From: Candidatus Borrarchaeum weybense
GTDB lineage: Archaea; Asgardarchaeota; Sifarchaeia; Borrarchaeales; Borrarchaeaceae
NCBI GenBank assembly: GCA_019057385.1
Contig: JAHQJS010000007.1
Span: forward strand, 1 to 64,000
DNA: 64,000 nt
Direction of reading: 5' to 3'
Below, piece by piece: positions 1 through 9,193 of the stretch. Both the position numbers and the translations under genes were made by a program. Under the pieces are notes generated by a model that worked only from the letters and a program-made list of their open reading frames with translations, was not told the DNA's origin and did not search any database. Numbering within the stretch: position 1 is the first letter of the stretch; each line of letters opens with the position of its first letter.

Positions 1-578
1 TTGTAATCTCCTTCGGATCTCCTTAGCATTGGGTATGGTTCATCAATCATATTTGCCTTCTTGTGCCAAAACCCAATTAATCCATAAGAACAAGTACCGA
101 TAACTTCCCAACCAAGAAACATTTGCAAGAAATTGTCAGACATTACAAGAAGTATCATTCCGCCAATGAAAAGCTGCATGAAGAACCAATAGCGTGTACG
201 ATCGGGGTCATGTGACATATAGCCAAGACTGTAAATCATTATAAGAGCGCTTATGCATGCTGAAACATTTGCCACAAATACGGAAAGAGGATCTACCAGG
301 ACTCCTGCATTGAGATTGGCAAACGGAAGCCAAGGTACTATCCAATCAAAGGGGACATATTCGGGTGCTCCAGTTGTATTTAGTTTGAGGGGATCATAAT
401 TTACAATAGTTCCTGTTAGAATGTCAGGAATCATAGATATTGCAAACCCAGCAGCAACTAAAGAAAAGAAGACTGCCATATAGTCTCGTACTTTTTCGTT
501 AACTTTGGCAAAGCCAGGGGTGGCAACCGCGCCGATCATTGGAATTACCCAACAAAGCCATGGTGCATACGGAAGCAT
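1..578 (-). CDS. nuoL: Complex I-like subunit NuoL/FpoL, N-terminal part (cut by window edge)
   Basis: The minus-strand frame opens with ATG at 578 and runs off the left edge, giving about 192 N-terminal residues. It reads as the start of the large antiporter-like subunit of complex I: several hydrophobic helices, then the typical NuoL stretch SDNFLQMFLGWEVIGTCSYG near residues 144-163, in which the conserved Glu of the WE pair is part of the proton path. The start codon lies directly downstream of the stop of the preceding antiporter gene, so it is the last visible gene of the nuo operon. The C-terminal half, including the lateral helix that marks NuoL, is outside the window. A NuoN gene may follow there. 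Confidence 0.9.
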   Translation of the reverse strand, partial: MLPYAPWLCWVIPMIGAVATPGFAKVNEKVRDYMAVFFSLVAAGFAISMIPDILTGTIVNYDPLKLNTTGAPEYVPFDWIVPWLPFANLNAGVLVDPLSVFVANVSACISALIMIYSLGYMSHDPDRTRYWFFMQLFIGGMILLVMSDNFLQMFLGWEVIGTCSYGLIGFWHKKANMIDEPYPMLRRSEGDY

Positions 579-2159
579 TTAGACTCCTCCTATTAGGTTA
601 GATAATATTTCAGATACTGGATAAATCAGTTCCAGAACAAATGAAGGAAAAATCCCAAGGACTACTACTGAAATAGCAATTATTAGCATTGGAACAATCA
701 TCAGGGTTGGAGACTCGTGAACGTCCTCAAATTTTCTTGGAATCCCTTCATCAGGGATTTCAATCCCTTTTATATATCGGTCATACATAATATCTAATTC
801 CTTAGAATCTGGACCAAAGAACATCCTCTTCATAGTCCAAAGGTAATAACCCGCTGTAAGGGCAGTAGAACATACACCAAGTACGGCAATAATTGTGAAT
901 CCTGCTTGAAAAGTCCCAGCAAAGATCAAAAATTCACTAGGGAACGTAGCCAATGGTGGCGTTCCTGCAATTGCCAATGCACCGATTAGTGCAACTGTTG
1001 CAGTAATTGGCATTTTTCGTGCGACCCCACCCAACTTAGGAATATATTTTGTGCCAGCTGAATGCACCAAGCTACCAGCACAGTAGAGGAGAACACCTTT
1101 AGCTAATCCATGCGTTAGCATATGAAATAGTCCTCCAGCTATGCCTACTGTGGTTCCAGTACTTAAGCCCAACAAAATATATCCTACTTGATTTACAGAG
1201 CTGTACGCTAGAACCCTTTTGAAATCTACTTGGACTAATGCCATCCCAGCGCCCCACCACATCGTAATAAGTGCAAGTACTGCAAGAATGAAGGATGCAT
1301 CCAATACAACCTGTGGGAAGAAGAAATATGTTATTCTAACCAATCCATATGCACCGGTCTTAATCATTACCGCTGAGAGTAATGCATGGATCGGTACTGG
1401 TGCTTCTCCATGAAAGTCAGGCAGCCATGAGTGCACCGGAAACATTCCCATTTTTATTCCAAATCCCGTAGAAATTATTAAAGCAATCGTTCTAATTAAA
1501 TTAACGTTTTGATGATAAATAGGCAATTTCGCTGGAATATCATAAATCCCAAATGAATTAGTAAGACTGTAACACCACACAATTCCAGCTAACAAACATA
1601 ATGCCCCTGACACAACGTAAAGAATATATTTCATGGCAATAGTTTTCGCTTTTTTTGTCCCCCATCCGCTAACGAGGAAATAAGCTGGGATGTTCATTCC
1701 TTCAAAAAAGACATAGAATTGGATTAAATTAGTTGCAAGGGTGACTCCTAACATTCCAGTAGCAAATAGAAGTAAGAGGAAATAATACAATTCAAAATCA
1801 TGTTTGTGGCTGATATATTCTATTGAGTATACCGAAGATACAGTTGTAAGAAGAATGATAGCTAAAGAAAGTGGTAAGTTAAGAAAATCTGATAGAAGGC
1901 TAAATTCAATCGTAATATTTCCAATCGAAAACCAGTAATATTGCTCATAAACGGCACCTCCAGTTTCAATTGCTAGAAAGAGTACCCTTATGAGGAGCAG
2001 AGAGGATGTACCTAACACTATTGACGAAAAAACGCCTGCCCCTTTTAATCCAAGTTTTTTACCAGTTGCTAATGTTAATAATATGACTACAGCAGCACAT
2101 GGTGGGAGTAGCAATGCAAGAAGCATATATGGAAACTGTAATTGTGTCCCTGGTAGCAT
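579..2159 (-). CDS. nuoM: Antiporter-like proton-pumping subunit, NuoM/FpoM family (second copy)
   Basis: A 526-residue polytopic membrane protein of the NuoL/M/N-MrpD family. The core motif is present (FPVHSWLPDFHGEAPVPIHA, then a Lys in AVMIKTGAYG and the KRVLAYSSVNQVGYI segment), supplying the conserved Lys residues of the proton channel. The end of the antiporter core reads RMFFGP, as in NuoM proteins. The next gene upstream, at 2160-3647, is also NuoM-like, so this operon has two M-type subunits in a row; one may serve the NuoN role. Start and stop codons directly abut those of its neighbours, indicating co-transcription. Confidence is high for the family and lower for M versus N. Confidence 0.9.
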   Translation of the reverse strand: MLPGTQLQFPYMLLALLLPPCAAVVILLTLATGKKLGLKGAGVFSSIVLGTSSLLLIRVLFLAIETGGAVYEQYYWFSIGNITIEFSLLSDFLNLPLSLAIILLTTVSSVYSIEYISHKHDFELYYFLLLLFATGMLGVTLATNLIQFYVFFEGMNIPAYFLVSGWGTKKAKTIAMKYILYVVSGALCLLAGIVWCYSLTNSFGIYDIPAKLPIYHQNVNLIRTIALIISTGFGIKMGMFPVHSWLPDFHGEAPVPIHALLSAVMIKTGAYGLVRITYFFFPQVVLDASFILAVLALITMWWGAGMALVQVDFKRVLAYSSVNQVGYILLGLSTGTTVGIAGGLFHMLTHGLAKGVLLYCAGSLVHSAGTKYIPKLGGVARKMPITATVALIGALAIAGTPPLATFPSEFLIFAGTFQAGFTIIAVLGVCSTALTAGYYLWTMKRMFFGPDSKELDIMYDRYIKGIEIPDEGIPRKFEDVHESPTLMIVPMLIIAISVVVLGIFPSFVLELIYPVSEILSNLIGGV

Positions 2160-3647
2160 TTATGTTCCTCCTAAAGTTAGAGATTCAGACCATTTGTTCA
2201 AAAACATAAGAATACTATTTGGCCACAAACCAATGAGTAGAATTAAGATCGTAAGCAGAAGCATCGGAACAGTGAGGGAGGGAGGGGCTTCTTGAATATC
2301 TTCTATTGGCATCTGCGCTTTTGAAACAAAGATTCGATAAATAAGCCATAAAAAGTATGCAAATGTCAAGGCAACGCTTAAGACAGCGGGTACGGCGACG
2401 ATGATTATATTTAGATTGGTGAATGCACCTGCAAAAATTAGAACTTCACTATAAAAGCCGTTAAAGGGAGGTATTCCTGACAAGCTTAATGATGCTATAA
2501 GGATCGATCCGCTTGTTATGGGCATTTTCTTGGCAATTCCTCGTAAACTGTTCAAATTGTTTGAGCCAATTTGTTGAATATAACTACCCGCGCAGAGAAA
2601 TAATAGTGCCTTTATAATTGCGTGATTGACTATATGGAATGCGGCGCCAGTGAAACCAATGGCGCTAACACTGGCTACACCAAGTACAATATATCCTGAT
2701 TGACTAATACTCGAATAGGCTAAGAATCTCTTGATATCTTCTTGAGCAAGTGCCATGATGGCACCATAAACCATGCTTATGAGAGCAATGATCGCAATGA
2801 TTAATGAGTATGAAAAAATAACATCTGAAAGTGTAAGAGCTGCAAGTCTAACAATTCCGTAGGCACCAATTTTTGCCATTATCGCTGAAATCATTGCAGT
2901 AACAGGGAGAGGCGCATGTACATACATATCAGGAAGCCAATTGTGACCAGGAATGATACCAATCTTAACGAAGAAACCAATAAGCATACATATCATCGCA
3001 AGTCTGACGACATCCAAGATGGCTGAAGAAGGTTGCAATGTTCGAAGCGTTAACATATTGAGCGTTCCTGTAGTAGAGAAAAGGAGAATAATTCCAGCTA
3101 AGAGGAAAAGTGACGCAATATGGGTATACATGAATAACTTTATTGCTGTGTTTCTTACGGTTACATTTAATTCCTTAGATTCTGACCAAAAGAGCATCAA
3201 AAAGTACGCTGGTAGAAGTGTAAGCTCCCAAAATAGATACAGCTGAAATAAATTCGTTGCTAAGAAGACGCCCTGTGTACCGACATAAAGTAAGAGTAAA
3301 TTTCCATAATAGCCTCCCTGATTATCTCGTGTTGCCATATACTTAATACTATAGATAGCTAGTAAGAGAGTGATGAATGCTGAAATTATTGTAATTGGAA
3401 AACTCAGACCATCAAGGTATAAGCCAAATTCAGTTGCTGCAATGCTTGGAATCCATCTATATGTTTCCAGAAGCGATCCATAACTAAGAACATCAGTTAC
3501 ACCTAACATCAACATGAATAATGAAAGAATTAATGCCGCACCTGAGATTGTTGCAGCAACATAGGTTGAACAATTTCTTAGTGCAAATAACAGTCCTATA
3601 GAGATAAGAGCTGGAATTAATAATGCTAGCAGTAAATTTGGAATCAT
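2160..3647 (-). CDS. nuoM: Antiporter-like proton-pumping subunit NuoM/FpoM
   Basis: A 495-residue polytopic membrane protein with the hallmark sequences of NuoM. A conserved Glu lies in LYLFWELTLLPAYFLMLFW near residue 140, the loop reads PGHNWLPDMYVHAPLPVTA, a Lys sits in SAIMAKIGAYG, and DIKRFLAYSSISQSGYI follows. These residues line the half-channels that couple quinone reduction to proton translocation. It lies 8 bases downstream of nuoK and abuts the second M-type gene. Its length is normal for the family. The sequence does not show whether the subunit moves H+ or Na+. Confidence 0.92.
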   Translation of the reverse strand: MIPNLLLALLIPALISIGLLFALRNCSTYVAATISGAALILSLFMLMLGVTDVLSYGSLLETYRWIPSIAATEFGLYLDGLSFPITIISAFITLLLAIYSIKYMATRDNQGGYYGNLLLLYVGTQGVFLATNLFQLYLFWELTLLPAYFLMLFWSESKELNVTVRNTAIKLFMYTHIASLFLLAGIILLFSTTGTLNMLTLRTLQPSSAILDVVRLAMICMLIGFFVKIGIIPGHNWLPDMYVHAPLPVTAMISAIMAKIGAYGIVRLAALTLSDVIFSYSLIIAIIALISMVYGAIMALAQEDIKRFLAYSSISQSGYIVLGVASVSAIGFTGAAFHIVNHAIIKALLFLCAGSYIQQIGSNNLNSLRGIAKKMPITSGSILIASLSLSGIPPFNGFYSEVLIFAGAFTNLNIIIVAVPAVLSVALTFAYFLWLIYRIFVSKAQMPIEDIQEAPPSLTVPMLLLTILILLIGLWPNSILMFLNKWSESLTLGGT

Positions 3648-3655
3648 ATACTCTC

Positions 3656-3964
3656 CTATCCTTTCAGTTGTTTCAATTCGTGAAAGTCAATAGTTTTACT
3701 TGTCCTTGATATGACTTTAACGATCGCTAAAGCAACAGCCGCTTCAACTGCAGCGATTGTTATTGAAAAGAGAACAATAGGTTGTCCTTCGATCCCTGGA
3801 ACGTAAAGATACCTCGCAAATGCTAGAATATTTAAATTTGCGCTGTTCATAAGCATTTCAATCGAAAAAAGGAGTCGCATTGCATTCCTTTTAACAGAAA
3901 GCCCATATATGCCAATTCCAAACAAAATCATTGCAACGATTAAATAATAAATTAAAGGTATCAT
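3656..3964 (-). CDS. nuoK: Complex I-like subunit NuoK
   Basis: A 102-residue protein with three membrane helices, the normal NuoK size. The conserved acidic residue of helix two is seen in LFSIEMLMNSANL (Glu near residue 36) and a second Glu in AAVEAAVALAIV near residue 72; both belong to the central proton axis of complex I. Its ATG overlaps the nuoJ stop by four bases (ATGA), which indicates translational coupling. Confidence 0.93.
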   Translation of the reverse strand: MIPLIYYLIVAMILFGIGIYGLSVKRNAMRLLFSIEMLMNSANLNILAFARYLYVPGIEGQPIVLFSITIAAVEAAVALAIVKVISRTSKTIDFHELKQLKG

Positions 3965-4497
3965 TTTGCTTCCTCTTCTTTATCTTCGACTTTAGCTAAG
4001 GTTAGTGCTCCCAATAATCCAGTAAAAAGTACTAATGCTAGAATCTGAAGCGCAATTCCATATTCAATTACTATTGACTGGGCAATTCGGCTGACCGACC
4101 AATCAAAGGGTGCTTCAGAAGGTGTAAGACCCCATGCAGGAGTTAATAGATACAAGACACAGATGGAGACGATCAACATGAGTGAAGCAATAGCCCCCGC
4201 AATTAATTCTGGAGTTATTTTGAAAGCACGGTACATCCATCTCTCTCTTGGTACTACCATAATTGTAAAGAGAATTAGCACAACAACAGCACCTATATAT
4301 ACTGAGATCTGAAACATCGCTAAATACGTTGCATCTAAGAGGATGAAAAGCCCTGCTAGACCTAAAAACATCACTCCTAATGAGAATGCGCCATAAATAA
4401 TCTCATGTGATTCTAATGCAATGATTGCGCTAATGATCACCACGATTGAAATGACAATAAAAATGAATTCCGTCGTGAATAGATAACTAATCTGCAT
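3961..4497 (-). CDS. nuoJ: Complex I-like subunit NuoJ
   Basis: A membrane protein of about 178 residues with five predicted helices and the conserved NuoJ segment FQISVYIGAVVVLILFTIMV (helix 3, containing the pi-bulge glycine). An ATG nine bases further upstream (4506) is possible. The inner ATG is preferred because a GGGGTGTG stretch precedes it and it leaves only a short overlap with nuoI. The C-terminus ends in a charged tail rich in Lys and Glu. It is a single-length NuoJ, not split in two as in some methanogen fpo clusters. Confidence 0.9.
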   Translation of the reverse strand: MQISYLFTTEFIFIVISIVVIISAIIALESHEIIYGAFSLGVMFLGLAGLFILLDATYLAMFQISVYIGAVVVLILFTIMVVPRERWMYRAFKITPELIAGAIASLMLIVSICVLYLLTPAWGLTPSEAPFDWSVSRIAQSIVIEYGIALQILALVLFTGLLGALTLAKVEDKEEEAK

Positions 4498-4978
4498 GAG
4501 ACACACCCCTACGGGTAAAAACTATTTCATATCGCCCTTCTTCTTCAGATGGCTTTTTAGAAAGTTGTTCAGGTGTATAAACTAAGTTTTCTTTATCATA
4601 AACTGACAATTCGTATTTATGAGACATAGTTAAACAATTTGGAGGACATACATCTACACAAAAACCGCAAAAAATGCATCGTTTATAGGAGATTTGGGGA
4701 TATACCTCCTCCCGCTTTTTCTTTTTAGGAGTTTTTTCATCATTTCCTGCCTTTTCGGGAATTTCTTCTTGTTGTGCATTTTTGACAAGTAAAACCATTG
4801 TGATGGCTTTTGTGGGGCATATTCTAAAACATGCTCTGCAATGAATACAAGTTGGAATGTCAAGAATATGTCTTCCGAGAAAGCGCTCAGCCATTTTGAG
4901 TTTCTGGTCGGGATATTTCACCGTCATTCTGCTTTTAAAGAGATGTTTAAATCCTGAATAAATCGCTTTTATTACCAT
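4487..4978 (-). CDS. nuoI: Complex I-like subunit NuoI, 2x[4Fe-4S] ferredoxin-type
   Basis: The 163-residue peripheral-arm subunit carries two [4Fe-4S] clusters (N6a/N6b) that pass electrons to the N2 cluster in NuoB. Two full motifs are visible: C44, C47, C50, C54 in CIHCRACFRICP and C101, C104, C107, C111 in CIFCGFCVDVCP. Between them, residues 66-92 form a hydrophilic insertion rich in Lys and Glu (KKKKRE) that is longer than usual. The ORF starts right at the nuoH stop codon. Two shorter reading frames inside it are shadows. Confidence 0.94.
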   Translation of the reverse strand: MVIKAIYSGFKHLFKSRMTVKYPDQKLKMAERFLGRHILDIPTCIHCRACFRICPTKAITMVLLVKNAQQEEIPEKAGNDEKTPKKKKREEVYPQISYKRCIFCGFCVDVCPPNCLTMSHKYELSVYDKENLVYTPEQLSKKPSEEEGRYEIVFTRRGVSHAD

Positions 4979-6034
4979 CTAAAGTACCCCCAACAGAATC
5001 AATTTTACGGCTACAGCCCATATTATACTCACAAATGAAAGGATGAGAAGGCGTCTCCATCCAATTTCCAATAAATCGGACAACCTTACACGAGGTAAAA
5101 CTCCTCTTAGAGCTATAATGATTAAAGCAACAATAAGAGTTTTCGTTAAAAACCAAAAAGCAGGGTACATAAAAGAAGGACCTATCCAGCCTCCTAAAAA
5201 CAACGCGGTAAACATCGCTGAGGCAAAATACACTTTTGTGTACAAGGAAAGCATTATAAGTCCAAAAGTCATTCCAGAATACTCTGTCATCCACCCCATT
5301 ACAATCTCAGATTCCGCTTCTGGTAAATCAAAGGGAATTCTTTCCAATTCTGCTATCATTGAAATTATAAATACAAGCGCGCCTAGAGGCAGAAGTAGGA
5401 TAAACCAAAAGGTAGATTGAGCTTTTACAATGGAGACAAAGTTAAGTGATTCTGCTAAAAGCACAACTCCAAGTGTTGAAAACCATAGAGGTACTTCATA
5501 AGATATCTGTTGAAATAATGCGCGAATACCTCCCAAAAATGGATATTTTGAGTTTGATGCCCATCCTGCCAATAGTGTTAAAATGGGAAACATCGCTAAA
5601 ATCGCAAAGGTAAATAACAGAGAAACATCTAAGTTGGATATAACAGCAGTTTCGCTTAATGGGATAACAGTAAGCGTGGTTGCTGCTAGGACCACAAGTA
5701 TAATTGGCACGATTTGGAAGAATTTTTTATCTGCTTTTTCGGGAATGATGGTCTCTTTAAATAGCAACTTCACAAAGTCTGCAATAGGCTGAAGAATGCC
5801 TGCGATGCGACCTGCATATTGAGGACCAACTCGAAGCTGCATTTTTGCAAGAAACTTTCTTTCCAACCAAATAAGCTCGCTCACGGTTATGAGGATGGTA
5901 AAAATCCCTGGGAAAAGTAAAATTTTGAAAAATAATTCGGATTGTAGCACTCCGAAGATAAACATAAGTAATTGCCGAAGTTCGGCAATTTGAATACTAT
6001 TTATGATATTCTCGATATTATTTACGATATTCAT
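4979..6034 (-). CDS. nuoH: Complex I-like subunit NuoH
   Basis: A 351-residue membrane subunit that joins the peripheral and membrane arms and forms part of the quinone chamber. Family hallmarks are visible: ERKFLAKMQLRVGPQYAGR near residues 60-78, and the acidic loop ERIPFDLPEAESEIVMGW near residues 231-248, which carries the conserved Glu cluster at the quinone site entrance. About eight helices are predicted. It is separated by six bases from nuoD and abuts nuoI. Confidence 0.95.
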   Translation of the reverse strand: MNIVNNIENIINSIQIAELRQLLMFIFGVLQSELFFKILLFPGIFTILITVSELIWLERKFLAKMQLRVGPQYAGRIAGILQPIADFVKLLFKETIIPEKADKKFFQIVPIILVVLAATTLTVIPLSETAVISNLDVSLLFTFAILAMFPILTLLAGWASNSKYPFLGGIRALFQQISYEVPLWFSTLGVVLLAESLNFVSIVKAQSTFWFILLLPLGALVFIISMIAELERIPFDLPEAESEIVMGWMTEYSGMTFGLIMLSLYTKVYFASAMFTALFLGGWIGPSFMYPAFWFLTKTLIVALIIIALRGVLPRVRLSDLLEIGWRRLLILSFVSIIWAVAVKLILLGVL

Positions 6035-6040
6035 TATAAC

Positions 6041-7117
6041 CTACCTATCTGCATCTGGAGGCCAATAATCCAGACTCCAGTAAATAGTTGGCATATCTGC
6101 TAACATGGAACCTTTCATTAACGAAAAGCCTGGAAGATTTCGAAAAGAAGGTGTCGACATTTTAAGGCGATACGGTTTTGCACTTCCATCGCTGAGAATA
6201 TAGCAGCCTAATTCGCCTCGGGCAGCTTCTACTCGTGTAAACGCTTCTCCTTCTGGAACTTTTTTTCTTGCCTTAACTCGGAAATCTCCATCTGGTAAAT
6301 GTTCAAGCGCTTGCCTGATAATAGAGGAACTAATTTCCATTTCTTTAAATCTGATTATAGATCTTGCGTAAGAGTCTCCTTCGGTAAATACGGGAACCTC
6401 GAAATCTAATTGATTATATGATGAATAAGGTATATCCTTTCGTATATCTCCCCGTATGCCAGAGCCTCGAAGTGTAGGGCCAGTTACTCCTAGATTAATT
6501 GCATCAGCCCGACCAAGTACACCAATACCTTTAGTTCTTCTCTCGAAGATCGGATTTGAAAGAAAAATTGCATCATATTCCTTCAGGCGTCCTTGAAAGT
6601 AATCTAAGGTCTTCATTATTTGGTCATCAATTCCCTCCGGTAAGTCATCTCGAACGCCTCCAGGAATGATGTATGTATAACTCACTCTTGAGCCAGTAAT
6701 CTTTTCAGCGATATCTATGAATATATCACGGTCTCCAAACGGCCACATAAACATAGTCGAATGTCCAAGAAAAATGCCCATAATTGAAAGCCAATACAGA
6801 TGACTCATGATTCGCGACAATTCACACATGATAATTCGAATAAATTGTGCTCTAGGTGGAATCTCTATACCTAATAATTCTTCGATAGTCATCGCGTAAG
6901 CTAAAGTAACTGATGAAACATCTGGCAAGCATTGTCTTTCAATCATTGGTACATTTTGCAGATATTCTCTAGTTTCCGCAATTTTTTCAGCGCTTCGGTG
7001 AACAAATCCTGGATCAGGTTCTGCATTGAGTATAATATCTCCTTGCAATTCAATTTTCATGCGGAGATGTCCACTTCCCGAATGTTGCGGTCCTACGCTA
7101 AAGTAAAGAGATGACAT
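6041..7117 (-). CDS. nuoD: Complex I-like subunit NuoD/FpoD (49-kDa type)
   Basis: A 358-residue homologue of the large subunit of [NiFe] hydrogenases that forms most of the quinone pocket. Recognisable parts are the N-terminal GPQH motif (residues 9-12), GFVHRSAEKIAE, the GGVRDDLPEG loop and RVEAARGELGCYILSDGS. The first loop reads GPQHSGSGHLRM, one residue shorter than the usual GPQHP...LR and with Ser after His. The C-terminus, SLDYWPPDADR, keeps the final Asp-Arg but differs from the usual S-x-D...EVDR. There is no separate nickel-binding Cys set, so it is not a hydrogenase. NuoC is a separate gene, as in Fpo-type clusters. Confidence 0.93.
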   Translation of the reverse strand: MSSLYFSVGPQHSGSGHLRMKIELQGDIILNAEPDPGFVHRSAEKIAETREYLQNVPMIERQCLPDVSSVTLAYAMTIEELLGIEIPPRAQFIRIIMCELSRIMSHLYWLSIMGIFLGHSTMFMWPFGDRDIFIDIAEKITGSRVSYTYIIPGGVRDDLPEGIDDQIMKTLDYFQGRLKEYDAIFLSNPIFERRTKGIGVLGRADAINLGVTGPTLRGSGIRGDIRKDIPYSSYNQLDFEVPVFTEGDSYARSIIRFKEMEISSSIIRQALEHLPDGDFRVKARKKVPEGEAFTRVEAARGELGCYILSDGSAKPYRLKMSTPSFRNLPGFSLMKGSMLADMPTIYWSLDYWPPDADR

Positions 7118-7126
7118 TTTTGATCA

Positions 7127-7612
7127 TTATTCCTCCAATAGAAAATCTTTCCTTAAGGGATATTGATTTTCAGGCCACTCATCATAGAGAAGAAGCCGTT
7201 CAAGTTTTGGATGCCCCTCAAATTCGATACCAAATAATTCCCATGTTTCTCTCTCGTGCCACTCTGCACTTTTCCAAATTGAAATTAGAGAAGGAGTATG
7301 AGGCGTTTGCCGGTCAACTGGTATTTTAAGGATCAGCAGTAGAGGTAAATGTCCATCTTCGGATATTGAAGAAACATGGTACACTACTACAAATTTATTT
7401 TCTTCTGGATAATCTATACCCGAAACGGAAACGACGTAATTCAGGGCGTACCTTTCCTTCAAAAACTGGGCGATTTCTACTACGTTTTCTTTTTCGACGG
7501 TCATTAGAATCCTTTGCTGTCTTAATAGTTCCAATGTGCCGATTTTTCCACCAAATTTATTTTTAAGCTCGTCAACTATCTTCGTATTATTCGCCCTTTG
7601 TAATGTTAACAC
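7127..7612 (-). CDS. nuoC: Complex I-like subunit NuoC (30-kDa type)
   Basis: A 161-residue peripheral subunit that packs against NuoD and NuoB. The family signature is clear near the C-terminus: EWHERETWELFGIEFEGHP followed by LERLLLYDEWPE and YPLRKDF. Its start overlaps the nuoB end by 26 bases. It is not fused to NuoD. Confidence 0.93.
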   Translation of the reverse strand: MLTLQRANNTKIVDELKNKFGGKIGTLELLRQQRILMTVEKENVVEIAQFLKERYALNYVVSVSGIDYPEENKFVVVYHVSSISEDGHLPLLLILKIPVDRQTPHTPSLISIWKSAEWHERETWELFGIEFEGHPKLERLLLYDEWPENQYPLRKDFLLEE

Positions 7613-8102
7613 GCCCCTTTCGTATTTTATCTTGTAACATCAAAACTCCTTCGGCTAATGCTTCAGGTCTTGGCGGACAGCCTGGTACATATACGTCTAC
7701 TGGTAAAATTTCGTCTACACTCTTGATTATGTTATATGAATTGTAGAATAATCCACCACTGATAGCACATGCCCCCATCGCTATAACATAACGAGGACTA
7801 GCCATCTGGGAATAGATCTTCTTTACACGTTTAGCCATTTTTTTTGTAACAGTTCCTTCTATTATAAGCAGGTCGCATTGCCTTAGAGACCCGATAGGAA
7901 GCATTCCCATTCGTTCAACATCAAATCTTGGACACGATGCCGCACCAAATTCTACAGAACAACACGCGGTAGTCAGATGAACTGGCCAAAGCGAGTATAA
8001 GCGTGACCAGTTGACGAAATACCGAATTGGTTTTAGTCCATTTACTACTTTTTCCGCTACGCTGCGTAAGATTCCTACAAATGCATTTCCTACTTCAGAC
8101 AT
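7587..8102 (-). CDS. nuoB: Complex I-like subunit NuoB, cluster N2 carrier
   Basis: A 171-residue subunit that binds the terminal [4Fe-4S] cluster N2, next to the quinone site. The four ligands are visible: the tandem pair C47-C48 in TTACCSVEF, C112 in MGACAISGG and C142 in VPGCPPRPEA. Spacing and length are normal for the family. The gene begins directly after the nuoA stop. Confidence 0.96.
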   Translation of the reverse strand: MSEVGNAFVGILRSVAEKVVNGLKPIRYFVNWSRLYSLWPVHLTTACCSVEFGAASCPRFDVERMGMLPIGSLRQCDLLIIEGTVTKKMAKRVKKIYSQMASPRYVIAMGACAISGGLFYNSYNIIKSVDEILPVDVYVPGCPPRPEALAEGVLMLQDKIRKGRVNITKGE

Positions 8103-8474
8103 CTATTTCCAACTCTCTTTTTTAGCTGAATAGTATAAGGCATACCCAAGTAGAAAGGAGAGCACTAAAATGAATATAATAACTGGCAGATGATCTTCAA
8201 GAGTAAAAACGCTAAAGGCAGCTGCCCATGCAAACAAAAACATTGAGGTTACATCGAAAATAAGAAACATTAAGATATAGGGGTAATATTGCATAACAAA
8301 TTGTGCCCTCCCTTCCTCACCCCCAATTAACTCTTCTCCGCATTCAAAAGGAGCTGTTTTCATCGGATCAGGGTTTCGGGGACTTAATATCCGAGAAATA
8401 ATAAGGGCAAATATGAACATCAAAGCTACAATTACTTGAAAAATAAGGATGGGTATAAATTCTTCTACCGCCAT
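8103..8474 (-). CDS. nuoA: Complex I-like subunit NuoA
   Basis: The first gene of the nuo operon encodes a membrane protein of about 123 residues with three helices. NuoA hallmarks are visible: the cytoplasmic loop PFECGEE and a second helix with FLIFDVTSMFLFAWA carrying the conserved Asp. A TTG start 18 bases upstream (8492) would add six residues. The ATG at 8474 is preferred because the protein then begins MAVEEFIPILIF, like other NuoA proteins. No strong Shine-Dalgarno precedes it, so the message may have a very short leader. The promoter must lie in 8475-8710. Confidence 0.92.
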   Translation of the reverse strand: MAVEEFIPILIFQVIVALMFIFALIISRILSPRNPDPMKTAPFECGEELIGGEEGRAQFVMQYYPYILMFLIFDVTSMFLFAWAAAFSVFTLEDHLPVIIFILVLSFLLGYALYYSAKKESWK

Positions 8475-8710
8475 CTTTATACACACTTGCAATTTTACAG
8501 GGAGTGGCTGTAGAACAGATTAAGTGCCTTTATCTATTTTTGTCAAATAATTTGTGGGCGATAACGATAAACATTTGCAGAAAAGAGTGAATTATGCAAA
8601 AAAATTGCACGAGACTGAAATAAGTATATCGTGCGCGGAAATTTAAATAGAGATATTTATTTCCCTAAAGAAAATGTAAGATTGCTTCGTATTTGGAAGA
8701 TATCAAGAAC

Positions 8711-9193
8711 TTATTCTAAAAGTGTTTTAGAACTCCTTCCAGTTATCTCTTCAATTTCAACTGCACATACTAAAAACTCCATTTGTGATAAGATTTCCAA
8801 AGAGATGTCTTCCTCTTTCATGCCAATAAATGCCTCAAATGAAAGTGTACCCACGAAGTTCTCTAATATCTTCCAGCTTAATTCTGGGTCTTTAAAAAGT
8901 CTAGCGGTACCATAGACGATCACTGAACGCCAAGAGCCATCTTCTTCCCATTCATCTATAACGAAACAAATTTTTGGATTTTGTTTTAAGGCATCAATTT
9001 TTTTCCCAGGAGCGTTAAGGTTAAAATAAAGTTTCCCATTCATGTAAGAATAGCATATTGGGACTACGTATGGCATATTCTTGACAGAAAGAGCTAGATG
9101 CCCTATCATATTTAATTTTAGTACATCCAAAATCTCTTCCTTTGGCATCTCTGACATATAATCACTCACAATCTGCATGCAAAGTGGGCGCAA
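8711..9193 (-). CDS. Pyridoxamine 5'-phosphate oxidase-like flavoprotein
   Basis: A 160-residue single-domain protein. The N-terminal segment EEILDVLKLNMIGHLALSV, then PYVVPICYSYMNGKLYFNL and a later KICFVIDEW, match the split-barrel FMN-binding fold of PNPOx-related (NimA-like) proteins, which bind FMN, heme or F420. Several in-frame Met codons near the start leave its exact N-terminus open. It is the first of three genes with this fold in 2.6 kb. The substrate cannot be told from sequence. It reads in the same direction as the nuo operon but lies 237 bases upstream of nuoA. Confidence 0.8.
   Translation of the reverse strand: MRPLCMQIVSDYMSEMPKEEILDVLKLNMIGHLALSVKNMPYVVPICYSYMNGKLYFNLNAPGKKIDALKQNPKICFVIDEWEEDGSWRSVIVYGTARLFKDPELSWKILENFVGTLSFEAFIGMKEEDISLEILSQMEFLVCAVEIEEITGRSSKTLLE

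Noticed and set aside
1219-2295. Plus-strand open frames opposite the nuo genes
   Set aside because: They lie antisense to clear NuoL/M-family genes and encode low-complexity or unrelated sequence; they are shadows.
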